Assembly (NCBI RefSeq): GCF_009865135.1
Contig: NZ_WWGH01000001.1
Span: forward strand, 62,001-126,000
DNA length: 64,000 bases
Origin: Streptomyces sp. SID8374
GTDB lineage: Bacteria; Actinomycetota; Actinomycetes; Streptomycetales; Streptomycetaceae
Direction of reading: 5' to 3'
The translations under genes were made by a program, and so were the position numbers. Position 1 is the stretch's first letter, and every line of letters starts with the position of its first letter. Shown here in pieces: positions 16,897 to 25,911 of this stretch. The notes under the pieces are model-generated. The model ran no database searches, was not told the DNA's origin, and worked only from the letters and a program-made list of their open reading frames with translations.

Positions 16897-17691
16897 TCAG
16901 CGCCTGCGGAGGCGGTCCAGCAGGGCGCGGCCGGAGCCGGGCCGGGCGCCGCCCACGGTGGGGCGACCGCTCGAACCCCTGGCCTTCGTCAGGCGCGTGC
17001 CACCGGCCCGCGCCCCGGCCTTGGACGGCTCCTTCGCCTTGGCCGTGCCCCGGGGGTTCGCCCAAGTCCTCGTCGTCCCCGCCTTCGTCGCCCCTGCCTT
17101 CGTTCCGGTCTTCGTCGTTCCGGCCTTCGCCTTGGTCCGGGACGGCGTCGTCCTCTCCGTGGTCTTCGGCTCCGCCGTGGGCTTGACCGCCTCGGCCCGC
17201 GGGGTGTGCGCGTGCGCGTGGTAGCTGTGGCTGATCCGGCGGCCCAGCAGGAAGTAGCCGAGCAGGGCGCCCGCCGTGTTGAGGATGACGTCGTCGATGT
17301 CGAAGGCGCGGCCGGTGACCAGGGCGCCCTGGACCAGTTCCACGAGGACCATGACGGCGGCGGTCAGCAGCGTCATGCTGATCATCCGCAGGCGGCGCGG
17401 CACGAGGAACGGGAGCAGCAGCCCGAAGGGCACGCCCAGCAGCAGGTTTCCGCCCGCCTGCTTGCACGCGGCGAGGAAGGTGTAGTCCTCGGCGTACTGG
17501 CGCAGCGACCGGCCCGGCTGGAGATTCGACGTGACGATGTCCTCGGAGGCCGGTGAGGGGGTGAGCGTCACCTTGGCCAGGAGGACGGAGAACGCCACCA
17601 GCCCCAGCAACACCACCGTCAGGACGGTCACCCTCAGCAGTACGCGTGCCCATGTCCTCTGTCGCGTACGGGGATTCGTCTCTGAAGTCAT
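16897..17691 (-). CDS. VanZ-family membrane protein with long basic tail
   Basis: A 264-residue protein. The first 165 residues form a VanZ-like domain with about four membrane segments, including NLLLGVPFGLLLPFL and the conserved RAFDIDDVILNTAGALLGY. The last 95 residues are a low-complexity Lys/Thr/Ala/Gly tail of degenerate KAGTTKTGT-like repeats ending GRALLDRLRRR, probably cytoplasmic and nucleic-acid- or wall-polymer-binding; that role is speculative. VanZ relates to teicoplanin resistance but most homologues are uncharacterised. Confidence 0.85.
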   Translation of the reverse strand: MTSETNPRTRQRTWARVLLRVTVLTVVLLGLVAFSVLLAKVTLTPSPASEDIVTSNLQPGRSLRQYAEDYTFLAACKQAGGNLLLGVPFGLLLPFLVPRRLRMISMTLLTAAVMVLVELVQGALVTGRAFDIDDVILNTAGALLGYFLLGRRISHSYHAHAHTPRAEAVKPTAEPKTTERTTPSRTKAKAGTTKTGTKAGATKAGTTRTWANPRGTAKAKEPSKAGARAGGTRLTKARGSSGRPTVGGARPGSGRALLDRLRRR

Positions 17692-17788
17692 GGCGGACAG
17701 TTGCCCCCGCCGGGGCGGAAAACACCCGGGCGGGCGTCCGAGCCTGAAAATCGCCCGGCCGTCCGGTGCCGCCTGCGACGATGGGCCC

Positions 17789-18289
17789 ATGAGCGCACGT
17801 GAGAAGAAGGACCTGCTGGCCGAGACCGACCGGCTGCGCGAGGAGGGCCGGGCCGGGGAGGCGCGCGAGCGGCTGCTCGCCCTGACCGCCGAGTTCCCCG
17901 ACGACGCGGAGGTGGCCTACCGGACCGCGTGGGTCCACGACGTCCTGGGCCTGGAGAGCGAGGCGGTGGCGTACTACGAACGCAGCCTGGCGGGGACGGG
18001 GCTCAGTACGGAGGACCGGCGGGGGGCGCTGCTGGGTCTCGGCAGCACCTACCGGGTGCTGGGGCGGTACGGGCAGGCCGTGGAGACGCTCCGGCGGGGT
18101 GTCGAGGAGTTTCCGGACGACGGGGCGCTGAAGACGTTCCTGGCGATGGCCCTGTTCAACACGGAGGAGCACCACGAGGCGATGCAGCTGCTGCTCCGGC
18201 TGGTGGCCTCGACGAGCGAGGACCGGCAGGTGCAGCAGTACCGGCCGGCCATCGAGCACTACGCGAAGGACCTCCACGAGACCATGTGA
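17789..18289 (+). CDS. Tetratricopeptide-repeat protein
   Basis: A 166-residue all-helical protein with about three to four TPR-like repeats (for example YRTAWVHDVLGLESEAVAYY, LGSTYRVLGRYGQAVETLRR, FLAMALFNTEEHHEAMQLLL). It is similar to small TPR proteins common in Actinobacteria; no enzyme motif is present. The ATG at 17789 is divergent from VanZ, with 97 nt between starts. A YoaK-family gene follows on the same strand after 96 nt. Confidence 0.85.
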   Translation: MSAREKKDLLAETDRLREEGRAGEARERLLALTAEFPDDAEVAYRTAWVHDVLGLESEAVAYYERSLAGTGLSTEDRRGALLGLGSTYRVLGRYGQAVETLRRGVEEFPDDGALKTFLAMALFNTEEHHEAMQLLLRLVASTSEDRQVQQYRPAIEHYAKDLHETM

Positions 18290-18385
18290 CCGGGGCATCG
18301 TCAGTAGGAGAGCCCACCCGTACGCGGCGCGCCGCTTCGGCGGCGGAGCGCGGTCCCGGAGCGCGGACGAACCGAGAATGCTCGC

Positions 18386-19105
18386 GTGCACTCCCCTCCT
18401 CCGCCTCCGTCCCCCTCGTCCGCCGCGCGTCGGGCCGACGGCTTCTCCCGGCGCGGCGAGTGGGCGCTGCTGCTCCTGTCCGCGGCTTCCGGTGCGGCGG
18501 ACGCGTTCGTCTTCCTCTGTGTCGGGCAGGTCTTCGCCGGGGTGATGACCGGGAATCTGGTCCTGCTCGGGGCCTCGGCGGCCGGGGCGGGCGAGGACGG
18601 GGTGGCGCTGCGGGTGGTCACCGCCCTGGCGGCGTACGCCTGCGGGGCGGCGGCCGGTGCGCTGATGGCGGGGCTCCCGCTGGGGCTGATGCTGCTGGCC
18701 GAGTCCGTCCTGCTCGGGGTGGCGGCTGTGCTGTGGGGGTTCGGTCCGGTCGCGTCGTACGGTGACCGGCTCGGGCTGCTGGCCCTGGTGTCGCTGGCCA
18801 TGGGCGTCCAGGGGCGCATCCGGGTGACGCCGACGAACTATTTCACCGGGACCCTCACCTCCCTGGCCGGTCGCGCGGCTGCGCGGGAGCTGACGCCGGG
18901 GGACGTCTGGGTGGTGGGGCGGCTGGGGGCGGTGGTGGCCGGTGCGGGGCTCGCGGCGCTGTCGGAGCGATGGTGGAGCCCGGGGGCCGCGCTGGGTCCG
19001 GTGGTCCTGGTGGCCGCGGCGATGGTTCTCGAAACCGCGCCGCGTGGTGGCCGGGACAAGGGGAAGCCCCGACCGGATCGGGGGAATCCAGCCGGGGCGG
19101 CTTGA
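18386..19105 (+). CDS. YoaK/DUF1275 family membrane protein
   Basis: A 239-residue inner-membrane protein with about six hydrophobic segments. DUF1275 hallmarks are SGAADAFVFLCVGQVFAGVMTGNLVLLG near the N-terminus and the MGVQGRIRVTPTNYFTGTLTSL block. Function is unknown; the family is proposed to transport small molecules. It has a GTG start and a proline-rich N-terminus. The 225 nt after the stop (19106-19330) show no gene or clear hairpin. Confidence 0.85.
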   Translation: MHSPPPPPSPSSAARRADGFSRRGEWALLLLSAASGAADAFVFLCVGQVFAGVMTGNLVLLGASAAGAGEDGVALRVVTALAAYACGAAAGALMAGLPLGLMLLAESVLLGVAAVLWGFGPVASYGDRLGLLALVSLAMGVQGRIRVTPTNYFTGTLTSLAGRAAARELTPGDVWVVGRLGAVVAGAGLAALSERWWSPGAALGPVVLVAAAMVLETAPRGGRDKGKPRPDRGNPAGAA

Positions 19106-19330
19106 GTGTGGGGATGAAGGGCGGTCGCCTCTCGGCGAGGGGCTCCATGGGGCTTCGGCGGTGCGAACTCTCCCCATGGGCTGTTGGTGAGGCCCGGGGA
19201 CACTGTCCCCCTCACACCCACGTATAGATGAACGATAAACCATCTCGGACTGTTCCAGGGAACCCGCCCCCATGGATGTGATCCAGGGCACGGACCCCCG
19301 GTTCCGCCATCGGCCGGAGGGCCGGTGCGA

Positions 19331-19591
19331 TCAGCTCCGGGACGCCTCATCGGTGCCGTAGCGGCGCCGGAACCGCTCCACGCGGCCGGCCGTGTCGAGT
19401 ACCTGGCGGCCCCCGGTGTAGAAGGGGTGGCTCGCGGACGAGGTCTCCACGTCGATGACGGGGTAGGTGTTGCCGTCCTCCCATGCCACGCGCTCGCCGG
19501 AGTCGGCGGTGGAGCGGGTCAGGAAGGCGACGTCCGCTGCGCGGTCGCGGAAGACCACGGGGCGGGAGACGGGGTGGATACGAGGCTTCAT
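19331..19591 (-). CDS. rpmE2: 50S ribosomal protein L31 type B (zinc-independent)
   Basis: An 86-residue type B L31, recognised from [16 protein letters not shown] and [13 protein letters not shown]. It lacks the four zinc-ligand cysteines of the ordinary L31, so it can replace the zinc-bound form in zinc-starved cells. Such paralogues are repressed by Zur. It follows the L33 gene on the same strand by 71 nt, and a Zur-like box precedes L33. Confidence 0.93.
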   Translation of the reverse strand: MKPRIHPVSRPVVFRDRAADVAFLTRSTADSGERVAWEDGNTYPVIDVETSSASHPFYTGGRQVLDTAGRVERFRRRYGTDEASRS

Positions 19592-19662
19592 CGATGCGTT
19601 CCTTCCTCACCGCGGGTGGCGGTGACGTACAGGGGCCCTTCCGTGCGGTCAGCTCCGCGCGG

Positions 19663-19827
19663 TCAGCGGGCTTCGCGGAAGAGGACGTGCCGCCCGGCGG
19701 CGGGGTCGAACTTGCGCAGTTCCAGCCGGTCGGGGGTGTTGCGGCGGTTCTTGCGGGTGACGTAGCTGTGGCCGGTGCCGGCGGTGGACCGGAGGGTCAC
19801 GACGGGCCTGAGTTCGCTGCGTGCCAT
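19663..19827 (-). CDS. rpmG: 50S ribosomal protein L33, zinc-independent paralogue
   Basis: A 54-residue L33 recognised from [38 protein letters not shown] split across its length. The CxxC pairs of the zinc-binding form are absent (no Cys in the protein), so it is the zinc-sparing version. GAGGCGCC upstream of ATG 19827 is the ribosome site. It forms a two-gene stress operon with L31B; L28 and S14 paralogues often found in such operons are not here. Confidence 0.93.
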   Translation of the reverse strand: MARSELRPVVTLRSTAGTGHSYVTRKNRRNTPDRLELRKFDPAAGRHVLFREAR

Positions 19828-19873
19828 GGGCGCCTCCTGCGGGACTCGACGACCCCACCCCTCGTAACGGGAA

Positions 19874-19888
19874 TGGGATTCGTTTTCG
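19874..19888 (-). promoter_or_regulatory. Possible Zur box upstream of rpmG-rpmE2
   Basis: TGGGATTCGTTTTCG matches the 7-1-7 Zur consensus TGAAAATGATTTTCA at about 9 of 15 positions, with one half-site (TTTTC) strong. It lies 47 nt upstream of the L33 start in an unusually AT-rich stretch. Support comes mainly from the zinc-independent ribosomal genes it precedes. Confidence 0.45.
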
Positions 19889-19955
19889 TTCTGATGGGGT
19901 AACGCGGCCCGCCCCGTCGGCATTCCCGGCCGGATCGCACCGGTCCCAGCAGCCG

Positions 19956-20804
19956 TCAGGGCCGCGCCCGACCCCCGTACGTTCCGCGCCCCACGGCCTC
20001 CGTGGCCGCCAGGAAGCGGGCGGCCTCCTTCTCTCCGGCACGCCAGGACGGGCCCACGAGGCCGCTGAGTGCGACGAGCCGGAAGATCAGTGCGCGGATC
20101 AGCATCTGGCGCCAGCGGGGGTCACCTCCCCCGCCGGTCGTGAGAGCGGGGGCGGGGTCGTACCAGAGCAGGCCGTCGCCGATCACCACGGCCTCCGCGT
20201 AGAGGGGCGGCCGCCAGTAGGGGGAGAAGTCGATGATGACGGGGTCCTGGCCGGGTGCGAAGAGGACATTGCCGGTGAGGTCGCCGTGGACGATCTGCTC
20301 CGCCGCCTCCACGGGCCGCCGCAGGGAGAGCAGGCGCGCGAACGGCTCGGCCAGCTCCGCGACCACGTCGACCTCCTCCTCGCCCCAGGCGACTCGGTCG
20401 CCCACCGCCCAGGGGTGGGTGCGGCGGGCGAGGAATTCAGCGCGGGGCTGGTCGCGCAGGGCGGCATGGAAGGCGCGTCCGGCGGCGACGACCTCGGGCC
20501 ACCGCCTGCTGGGGCCGGGGCGGCCGTCCATGAACTCGGCGGCCGTCCAGCCCTCGACCACACCGGCCCCCTCGGCCGACCGCAGGGGCCGCGGCACCCG
20601 GAAGCCGGCGCCCCGGGGCAGCCGTTCAAGGAGCGACGCGGCCCACTCCGACTCTCCCTCGGCCCCCTCCGCGGGTTTCAGGACGGCCCCGCCGACCCGC
20701 ACGCTGCGCCCCTGACCACCGGTCAGCGGCTCAGGGGTGCCGCGCAGATCGAAGGCGTCGAGAACGGACTGCGGGGGAAGGGTGACACGCGGCTGCTCGG
20801 GCAT
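19956..20804 (-). CDS. TIGR02569-like phosphotransferase-fold protein
   Basis: A 282-residue protein with an aminoglycoside-phosphotransferase/choline-kinase fold. The catalytic loop is [12 protein letters not shown] and the DFG-like metal motif is [12 protein letters not shown]. The N-terminal [14 protein letters not shown] resembles a nucleotide-binding lobe. It matches the actinobacterial TIGR02569 type of unknown substrate. The start at 20804 is chosen for GGCAGG nine nt upstream; nearby ATGs at 20813 and 20840 are possible. Confidence 0.85.
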   Translation of the reverse strand: MPEQPRVTLPPQSVLDAFDLRGTPEPLTGGQGRSVRVGGAVLKPAEGAEGESEWAASLLERLPRGAGFRVPRPLRSAEGAGVVEGWTAAEFMDGRPGPSRRWPEVVAAGRAFHAALRDQPRAEFLARRTHPWAVGDRVAWGEEEVDVVAELAEPFARLLSLRRPVEAAEQIVHGDLTGNVLFAPGQDPVIIDFSPYWRPPLYAEAVVIGDGLLWYDPAPALTTGGGGDPRWRQMLIRALIFRLVALSGLVGPSWRAGEKEAARFLAATEAVGRGTYGGRARP

Positions 20805-20876
20805 GCGGGGCATCCTGCCGGTCGGCCCCACCGCGCGCACGCGGATTCCCTTTCGGCTCGTTCACCACGGTGCGCC

Positions 20877-20955
20877 TATGCCACAGGGGCAGGCCAACAC
20901 CCCTTATCCGTACGCTCGTTCGGAGGATCACCGCCCCCGCGCAGCCTGTGGCATA
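20877..20955. repeat. 11-bp perfect inverted repeat, 57-nt spacer
   Basis: TATGCCACAGG (20877-20887) and CCTGTGGCATA (20945-20955) are exact inverse copies in the promoter region between the phosphotransferase and the PAS-PP2C gene. It may be a pair of binding sites for one regulator or a looped hairpin; its role is unknown. Confidence 0.5.
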
Positions 20956-21077
20956 TGCCAGAAGCAACAACGCATCGAGTGTCGTCGAATCCCTTACGGG
21001 GTGCCGCAGCCTGTGCGACAGTCGATAGCGGTCGACCCCTGAGACCCGGCCGCACCGCGCCTGTATCGGAGTACGAG

Positions 21078-22496
21078 ATGCCGTCCCATCTGTTCGCGGA
21101 CCGCCCCGCACCACAGCCCCCCGCGCACGATGCCGTCGACGCCCTGATCCACCGGGCGCGGCAACTGCGCGGAGACGTGGACGCCGTGGGACGGAACGCG
21201 GCGGTGAGCGACGAGGACGACCCCCAGGCGCGCTGGCAGCGCGCCCTGTGCGACCTGGCCGTCCAGCACCTCGACACCCTCGACCAGCACCTGGGTCAGC
21301 TCAAGGCCGGTCTGCCCGCCCGGCGCTCCACCGCCCGGGACGGCGGCGTACTCCCGGACGGTGCGCCGGACGGCTCCTCGCCGAACCTGGTGGGCAGCGC
21401 CGAGTGGAACCTCCTCACCGACGAGGTCAGCTGGTCGGAGGAGTTGTACGAGATCTTCGGGCGGCCCCCCGGTTCGCCGCCGCTGTCCCTGGACGACCTG
21501 CCGTCCGTGCTGCTCCCCGACGACCAGCCGAAGCTGACCTCCATGGTGACCGGCTGCCTCGTGGACGGGCAGCCGATGGACGGGGAGTTCCGCATCGTGC
21601 TCCCCGACGGCCGGGTCCGCACGCTGCACATGACGGGCGAACCGGTCCTCGACTCCGAGGGCTGCACCGCCTCCATGTGGGCCGTGCTCCGGGACGTCGG
21701 CGAGCTGCGCCGCAGCGAGGAGACCGTCGGCCGGAACCGGGATTCGGCCCGCCGCGACGAGCGCACGGAACACCGGATGGCGGGAGAGCTTCAGGAGACC
21801 GTCCTGCCGCCCTGGCCCGGTTCGTCACCCCTTCCCCGACGACAGGGCCACGGCGCCCTGGACATCGCCGCCCACCACATCTCTTCCGCCTCCGGCGGTC
21901 TCATCGGCGGCGACTGGTACGACGCTATGGAACTGCCCGACGGCGGGACCCTGCTGGCCGTCGGCGATCTGACCGGGCCCGGGATCCCCGCCACCTCGGC
22001 CATGGCCATGATGCTCGGCGCACTGCGCGGCATGGCCGTCGCCGGCATCCGGCCGGGCGCCCTGCTGGGACACCTCGACCACCTCCTCGAAGAATCGATG
22101 CGGCCCGCCCTGGGCAGCGCCTTGTGCTGCCGCTTCGACCCGGCGACCGGCCTCCTCTCCTGGGCGCAGGCGGGACACCCCGCACCCCTGCTCTTCCGTG
22201 ACGGCACGGGGCGCCTGCTGCCTCCCCCGGAGGGGGTGCTGCTCGGTGCCGCGTCCCAGGTCGCCCACGAGCAGGACGAGGTGCGCCTGCTCCCCGGCGA
22301 CGTGCTGGTGCTGCACACGGACGGCCTGACGCGCCACAGCGACCGGGGTGCGGGCCCGGAGCAACTGCTCGCCCTCGCCCCCTTGTTCGCCCGGGCCCAT
22401 GACGCACAGGAGTGCGTACGGGGCGTGGTCGAGGAGTTCGGCGGGACCGAGCGCCTGGACGACGCGTGTGTGCTGGTCGCCCGTATCGGGGCGTGA
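21078..22496 (+). CDS. PAS-containing PP2C-family serine phosphatase (RsbU/SpoIIE type)
   Basis: A 472-residue signalling phosphatase. An N-terminal helical region (1-110) is followed by a PAS3-like domain (about 115-220, including AEWNLLTDEVSWSEELYEIF) and a SpoIIE/PP2C catalytic domain (about 235-470). That domain has LIGGDWYDAMELPDGG, AVGDLTGPGIPATSA, LVLHTDGLT and a final DDACVLVARI, which provide metal-binding aspartates. Such proteins dephosphorylate anti-sigma-factor antagonists. No histidine-kinase-like domain is fused. The start at 21078 begins coding character; earlier in-frame codons lie in the upstream inverted-repeat region. Confidence 0.9.
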   Translation: MPSHLFADRPAPQPPAHDAVDALIHRARQLRGDVDAVGRNAAVSDEDDPQARWQRALCDLAVQHLDTLDQHLGQLKAGLPARRSTARDGGVLPDGAPDGSSPNLVGSAEWNLLTDEVSWSEELYEIFGRPPGSPPLSLDDLPSVLLPDDQPKLTSMVTGCLVDGQPMDGEFRIVLPDGRVRTLHMTGEPVLDSEGCTASMWAVLRDVGELRRSEETVGRNRDSARRDERTEHRMAGELQETVLPPWPGSSPLPRRQGHGALDIAAHHISSASGGLIGGDWYDAMELPDGGTLLAVGDLTGPGIPATSAMAMMLGALRGMAVAGIRPGALLGHLDHLLEESMRPALGSALCCRFDPATGLLSWAQAGHPAPLLFRDGTGRLLPPPEGVLLGAASQVAHEQDEVRLLPGDVLVLHTDGLTRHSDRGAGPEQLLALAPLFARAHDAQECVRGVVEEFGGTERLDDACVLVARIGA

Positions 22497-22589
22497 GGGA
22501 GCGCGGGAGCGGCCTTCAGGGCTGCCGGGGCGTCATGACGGTTGGTACGCGCGGCGGTTACGGCCTCCGCCGGCGGACTCGTACGGGGA

Positions 22590-24119
22590 TCAGGCCTGCG
22601 TACCCCTGGCCTTCTTGGCGACGGGGCTCTGCGGCAGCGAGAGTTCGATCTGCTCGCGGAGGTCCTGGATCTTGGCGTACCCCGCGAACTGGCCGGTGAG
22701 CCGGTACATCTCGCGCAGCCGGTCCCAGGTGCGGTGCGAGGAGGTCTCTCCCATCGACACCAGCGCGAGCCGGGCGTACCGGTCGCCCTGTTCGGGGTCG
22801 TTGGCGATGAAGCAGGCCGATGCGAGCGAGATGTGGTCGAAGAGCTTGGAGCGCTGACGTCCGTTGACCCGCAGCTCCAGGGCCTGTTTGGCGTGGCGCT
22901 GGGCGATGGACGCCGCCCCCGGGTCGTGCTCGGCCAGGGTGCGGAACGCCAGGGCCTGCATGCCGTGCATGTCGGCCTCGTCGAACATCTGCATCCAGCT
23001 CGGCGCCGGCACATCGCCCTTGTCCGAGACGAAGAGCTCCTCCGCCTCGCCGAGGGTGCGCCGCATGGCCTGCCCCTTGCCCATCGCCGCCTGCGCCCAG
23101 GCCTCGATGGTGCGCAGCATCGCCTGCGTACGGGGCAGGGTCTCCTCGCCCGAGCCGGATTTCGCCAGCTTCATCAGGTCGAGGGCGTCGTCGGGGCGGC
23201 CCAGGTGGACCATCTGGCGTGCGGCGCGGGAGAGCGCCTCACCGGCGCGCGGCCGGTCGCCGCCCTCCCTGGCCGCGTGGGCGGCGATGACGAAGTACTT
23301 CTGGGCGGTGGGTTCGAGGCCGACGTCGTGGGACATCCAGCCCGCGAGTACGGCGAGGTTGGCGGCGACGCCCCACAGGCGGCGCTGGAGATGGTCGGGG
23401 TGGCGGTAGGCGAGCATGCCGCCCACCTCGTTGAGCTGGCCCACGACGGCCTTGCGCTGGAGCCCGCCGCCGCGGGAGGCGTCCCAGGCGCGGAACACCT
23501 CGACGGAGTGCTCCAGGGCCTCGATCTCCTCGGAGCCCACGGGCGCGGCCTCGTACCGGTCGAAACCGGCGGGGTCGGCGTGCTGGGGATCGTTGGCGCG
23601 TGGCGCGTCGGCCGCCAGGACGGGGTCGCTGTGCAGCCAGTCGTACATGGGGCCGGCGATGGTTGAGCCGGCGGCGAGCGCGGCGCCCGCACCCACCAAG
23701 CCGCGTCGGTTGAGCATGAGGTCCATTCCCGTGAATTCGGTGAGGACCGCTGCCGTCCGTTCGGGCGCCCACGGCAGTTGATCGGGGTTGTGCTCCGTCC
23801 CCGAGTCCCGCCGTTTCCCCACACGCCCGCGTCGGCCGAACCCGAGGTCCTCGATGGTCACGACACGGCCGAGCCGCTCGGTGAACAGGGCTGCCAGCAC
23901 TTCGGGCACGGGATCACGGGGGGACTCCCCCATGTCGATCCAGCGCCTGACCCGCGAGGTGTCGGTGGCCAGCTGCGGGTGGCCCATGGCCGCCGCCTGC
24001 CGGTTCACCATTCTCGCGAGTTCGCCCTTGGACCAGCCGGCCAGGCCGAACAGGTCGCTAAGACGGGTGTTGGGTTCTCCGGTCACGTCAAGCCCCCAGG
24101 TTCTCGGCTGACTTGACAC
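22590..24119 (-). CDS. nsdA: NsdA-like TPR transcriptional regulator
   Basis: A 509-residue regulator resembling NsdA, which represses sporulation and antibiotic production in Streptomyces coelicolor. The N-terminus has the HTH-like block LSDLFGLAGWSKGELARMVNRQAAAMG and DTSRVRRWIDMGESPRDPVPEVL (each conserved in the family), followed by a long TPR-like helical region and a basic C-terminal tail. GTG at 24119 has GGGG upstream; a second GTG at 24086 is also possible. It is divergent from the TTA-containing phosphotransferase gene. NsdA paralogues exist, so the orthologue call is likely rather than certain. Confidence 0.8.
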   Translation of the reverse strand: MSSQPRTWGLDVTGEPNTRLSDLFGLAGWSKGELARMVNRQAAAMGHPQLATDTSRVRRWIDMGESPRDPVPEVLAALFTERLGRVVTIEDLGFGRRGRVGKRRDSGTEHNPDQLPWAPERTAAVLTEFTGMDLMLNRRGLVGAGAALAAGSTIAGPMYDWLHSDPVLAADAPRANDPQHADPAGFDRYEAAPVGSEEIEALEHSVEVFRAWDASRGGGLQRKAVVGQLNEVGGMLAYRHPDHLQRRLWGVAANLAVLAGWMSHDVGLEPTAQKYFVIAAHAAREGGDRPRAGEALSRAARQMVHLGRPDDALDLMKLAKSGSGEETLPRTQAMLRTIEAWAQAAMGKGQAMRRTLGEAEELFVSDKGDVPAPSWMQMFDEADMHGMQALAFRTLAEHDPGAASIAQRHAKQALELRVNGRQRSKLFDHISLASACFIANDPEQGDRYARLALVSMGETSSHRTWDRLREMYRLTGQFAGYAKIQDLREQIELSLPQSPVAKKARGTQA

Positions 24120-24317
24120 TAACCCCCTGTCAGATGCGCTGTGACTATTCGCCAGGGTTCGCCAGGGTCCGCCAGATGGTCTGCCACCCGTGACTCGTTG
24201 TCAGGTAGGAAAGCGCCACCCCGCCCGGCAGCCCTAGGTACTCCCCAGGGTGCCGAACGGCCGTCGGCCGGGTTGGCGCACGTGACTTGTCGGCGCACGA
24301 AGGGATCTGTCTCGCCC

Positions 24318-25454
24318 ATGTACACAGCATCGTCCTCCGTGTCCGCCCCGCCCCGGCCGCTCCGTCCCATGGGGACGGGCGGCGGGCCGTATCTCGCCCC
24401 CCACGCCGGTGCGCCGGCGCAGGGCCTGGGCCGGACCCGGCGGGCGGCGGGACCGGGTGCAGGACCTCTCAGCGGAAGAATCGACCTCTCCGGGCCGCAG
24501 GGCGCACAGGTGCGGATGGCCATCGCCTCCGTGCAGCGCATCTGCCCCGAGTTCAACCCGGTCCAGGTCCTGCGGCGCAGCGGCCGCTCCGTCCTGATCG
24601 TGGGCACCACCGGTCGGGCCACCGCCGTCGCGAAATGTTTACTGGACCACTCCCCCGCGTGGACGGAGCGGTTCCAGCACGAAATAGCGGCGTACCGCGC
24701 GTTCGTCCGGCACCGCCCCCCGGTTCGGGTGCCCCGGCTGATCGCGGCGGACCCGGAGAACTGCACGCTGGTGATCGAGCGGATGCCCGGCCGGGTGGCC
24801 GCGCTGACCCGGCACCCGGCGGAGGCGCCGCCGCGGGCCGACATCCGTGCGGCGCTCGGCGCGATCGCCCGCGTGAACGCCTGGCGGCCGCCGCCCGGGC
24901 TCTTCGAGGCGCCGCTGGACTACGCCTCGCGGATCTCCCGCTACCACGAGCTCGGTCTGTTCACCGACCGCGACCTGGGCGACCTCCAGAAGCTGCTGCA
25001 CGGCCTGGCCCAGGCGGGCGGCCGTCAGCCCATGGGCCAGTTCTGCCACGGTGACGCGCTGCTCTCCAACATCCTGTTGTCGCCGACCGGTCCCGTGCTG
25101 GTCGACTGGGAGCACGCGGGCTGGTATCTGCCGGGCTACGACCTGGCGACCCTGTGGGCGGTGCTCGGTGACGCCCCGGTGGCGCGGCGCCAGATCAGCC
25201 AGCTGGCGCAGGCCAGGGGGCCGGCCGCGCGGGACGCGTTCCTGGTCAACCTGATGCTCGTACTGACCCGGGAGATCCGTAACTACGAGACGGCCGTGCA
25301 GCGCACCATGCGGGAGGCACCGCCGGTGAGCGCGGGGCAGGACCGGCCGGGCGTGCTCTCCTCGGGCGAGGAGCAGCGGCTGCTGCTGCGCAGGCTGCAC
25401 GACGACTGCGCGATGGCGCGCCGGGCCGTGCGGGCGGCGGTCGGGACGCGCTGA
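24318..25454 (+). CDS. Aminoglycoside-phosphotransferase-fold protein with a TTA codon
   Basis: A 378-residue kinase-fold protein. A proline-rich N-terminal 75 residues are followed by a kinase-like domain with an N-lobe ([18 protein letters not shown]), catalytic loop [13 protein letters not shown] and metal motif [16 protein letters not shown]. The substrate is unknown. Leu108 is encoded by TTA (24639-24641), the rare codon read by bldA tRNA, so translation should depend on development. It is divergent from the NsdA-like regulator, with 198 nt between starts. A perfect 20-bp terminator follows. Confidence 0.88.
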   Translation: MYTASSSVSAPPRPLRPMGTGGGPYLAPHAGAPAQGLGRTRRAAGPGAGPLSGRIDLSGPQGAQVRMAIASVQRICPEFNPVQVLRRSGRSVLIVGTTGRATAVAKCLLDHSPAWTERFQHEIAAYRAFVRHRPPVRVPRLIAADPENCTLVIERMPGRVAALTRHPAEAPPRADIRAALGAIARVNAWRPPPGLFEAPLDYASRISRYHELGLFTDRDLGDLQKLLHGLAQAGGRQPMGQFCHGDALLSNILLSPTGPVLVDWEHAGWYLPGYDLATLWAVLGDAPVARRQISQLAQARGPAARDAFLVNLMLVLTREIRNYETAVQRTMREAPPVSAGQDRPGVLSSGEEQRLLLRRLHDDCAMARRAVRAAVGTR

Positions 25455-25496
25455 GTGCGCGGGCGCGAGGGCGCCGAAGAACCACTGTGTCAGGGA

Positions 25497-25542
25497 AGCG
25501 CGCTGCGGGACCGGTGCCGACACACCGGTCCCGCAGCGCGCT
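25497..25542 (+). terminator. Perfect 20-bp hairpin terminator
   Basis: Arms 25497-25516 and 25523-25542 are exactly complementary with a 6-nt loop, 43 nt after the phosphotransferase stop. It is the longest perfect stem noted in the window. Confidence 0.88.
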
Positions 25543-25699
25543 GTGCTGTTCTCCGACGCCCCCGTAGGCGGCCCCGCTCCGTGACGGAGCGCTGACCGGC
25601 TGCCACCCGGAGGCCGCCCCCGGGTGAGGCGCGCCACGAGACCCACGTCACCTACGAGCTTCGGTAGTGGGTGCGGGCTCTCCCCCGCAGCCCCACGAA

Positions 25700-25911
25700 A
25701 CACCTAAAGAGGATATTCCTCTCAATCTCCTATCAGGAGTAGTAAATAGGGTCATTGCTTCCTGTGTCGGTGGACGTTAACCATGGATCCCGGCAAGCAC
25801 CGAGACCGAGCCTGCGAGACCGCCCACCGGCGGTCGGCGGCCGATATCCCTCGGTCTCTGCTCACGCGGCCCCGGGCCGCGGATCCCGTCCCCAACAGGA
25901 AGAGCTCACGC
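25700..25911 (+). promoter_or_regulatory. AT-rich leader with two small hairpins upstream of the transglycosylase gene
   Basis: Positions 25700-25760 are far more AT-rich than their surroundings. They hold two tight stems: 25708-25713/25717-25722 (AGAGGA, loop TAT) and 25727-25731/25735-25739 (CTCCT, loop ATC). This implies a promoter and a long structured 5' leader of about 150-200 nt before ATG 25912. I looked for the c-di-AMP (ydaO) riboswitch consensus known for cell-wall hydrolases and did not find its core. Between the terminator and 25700 nothing else is evident. Confidence 0.45.

Noticed and set aside
19821..21077. Upstream extension of the PAS-PP2C gene to 891 codons
   Set aside because: The extra 419 codons are antisense to the TIGR02569-like gene and intergenic DNA with stem repeats. 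A normal start exists at 21078.
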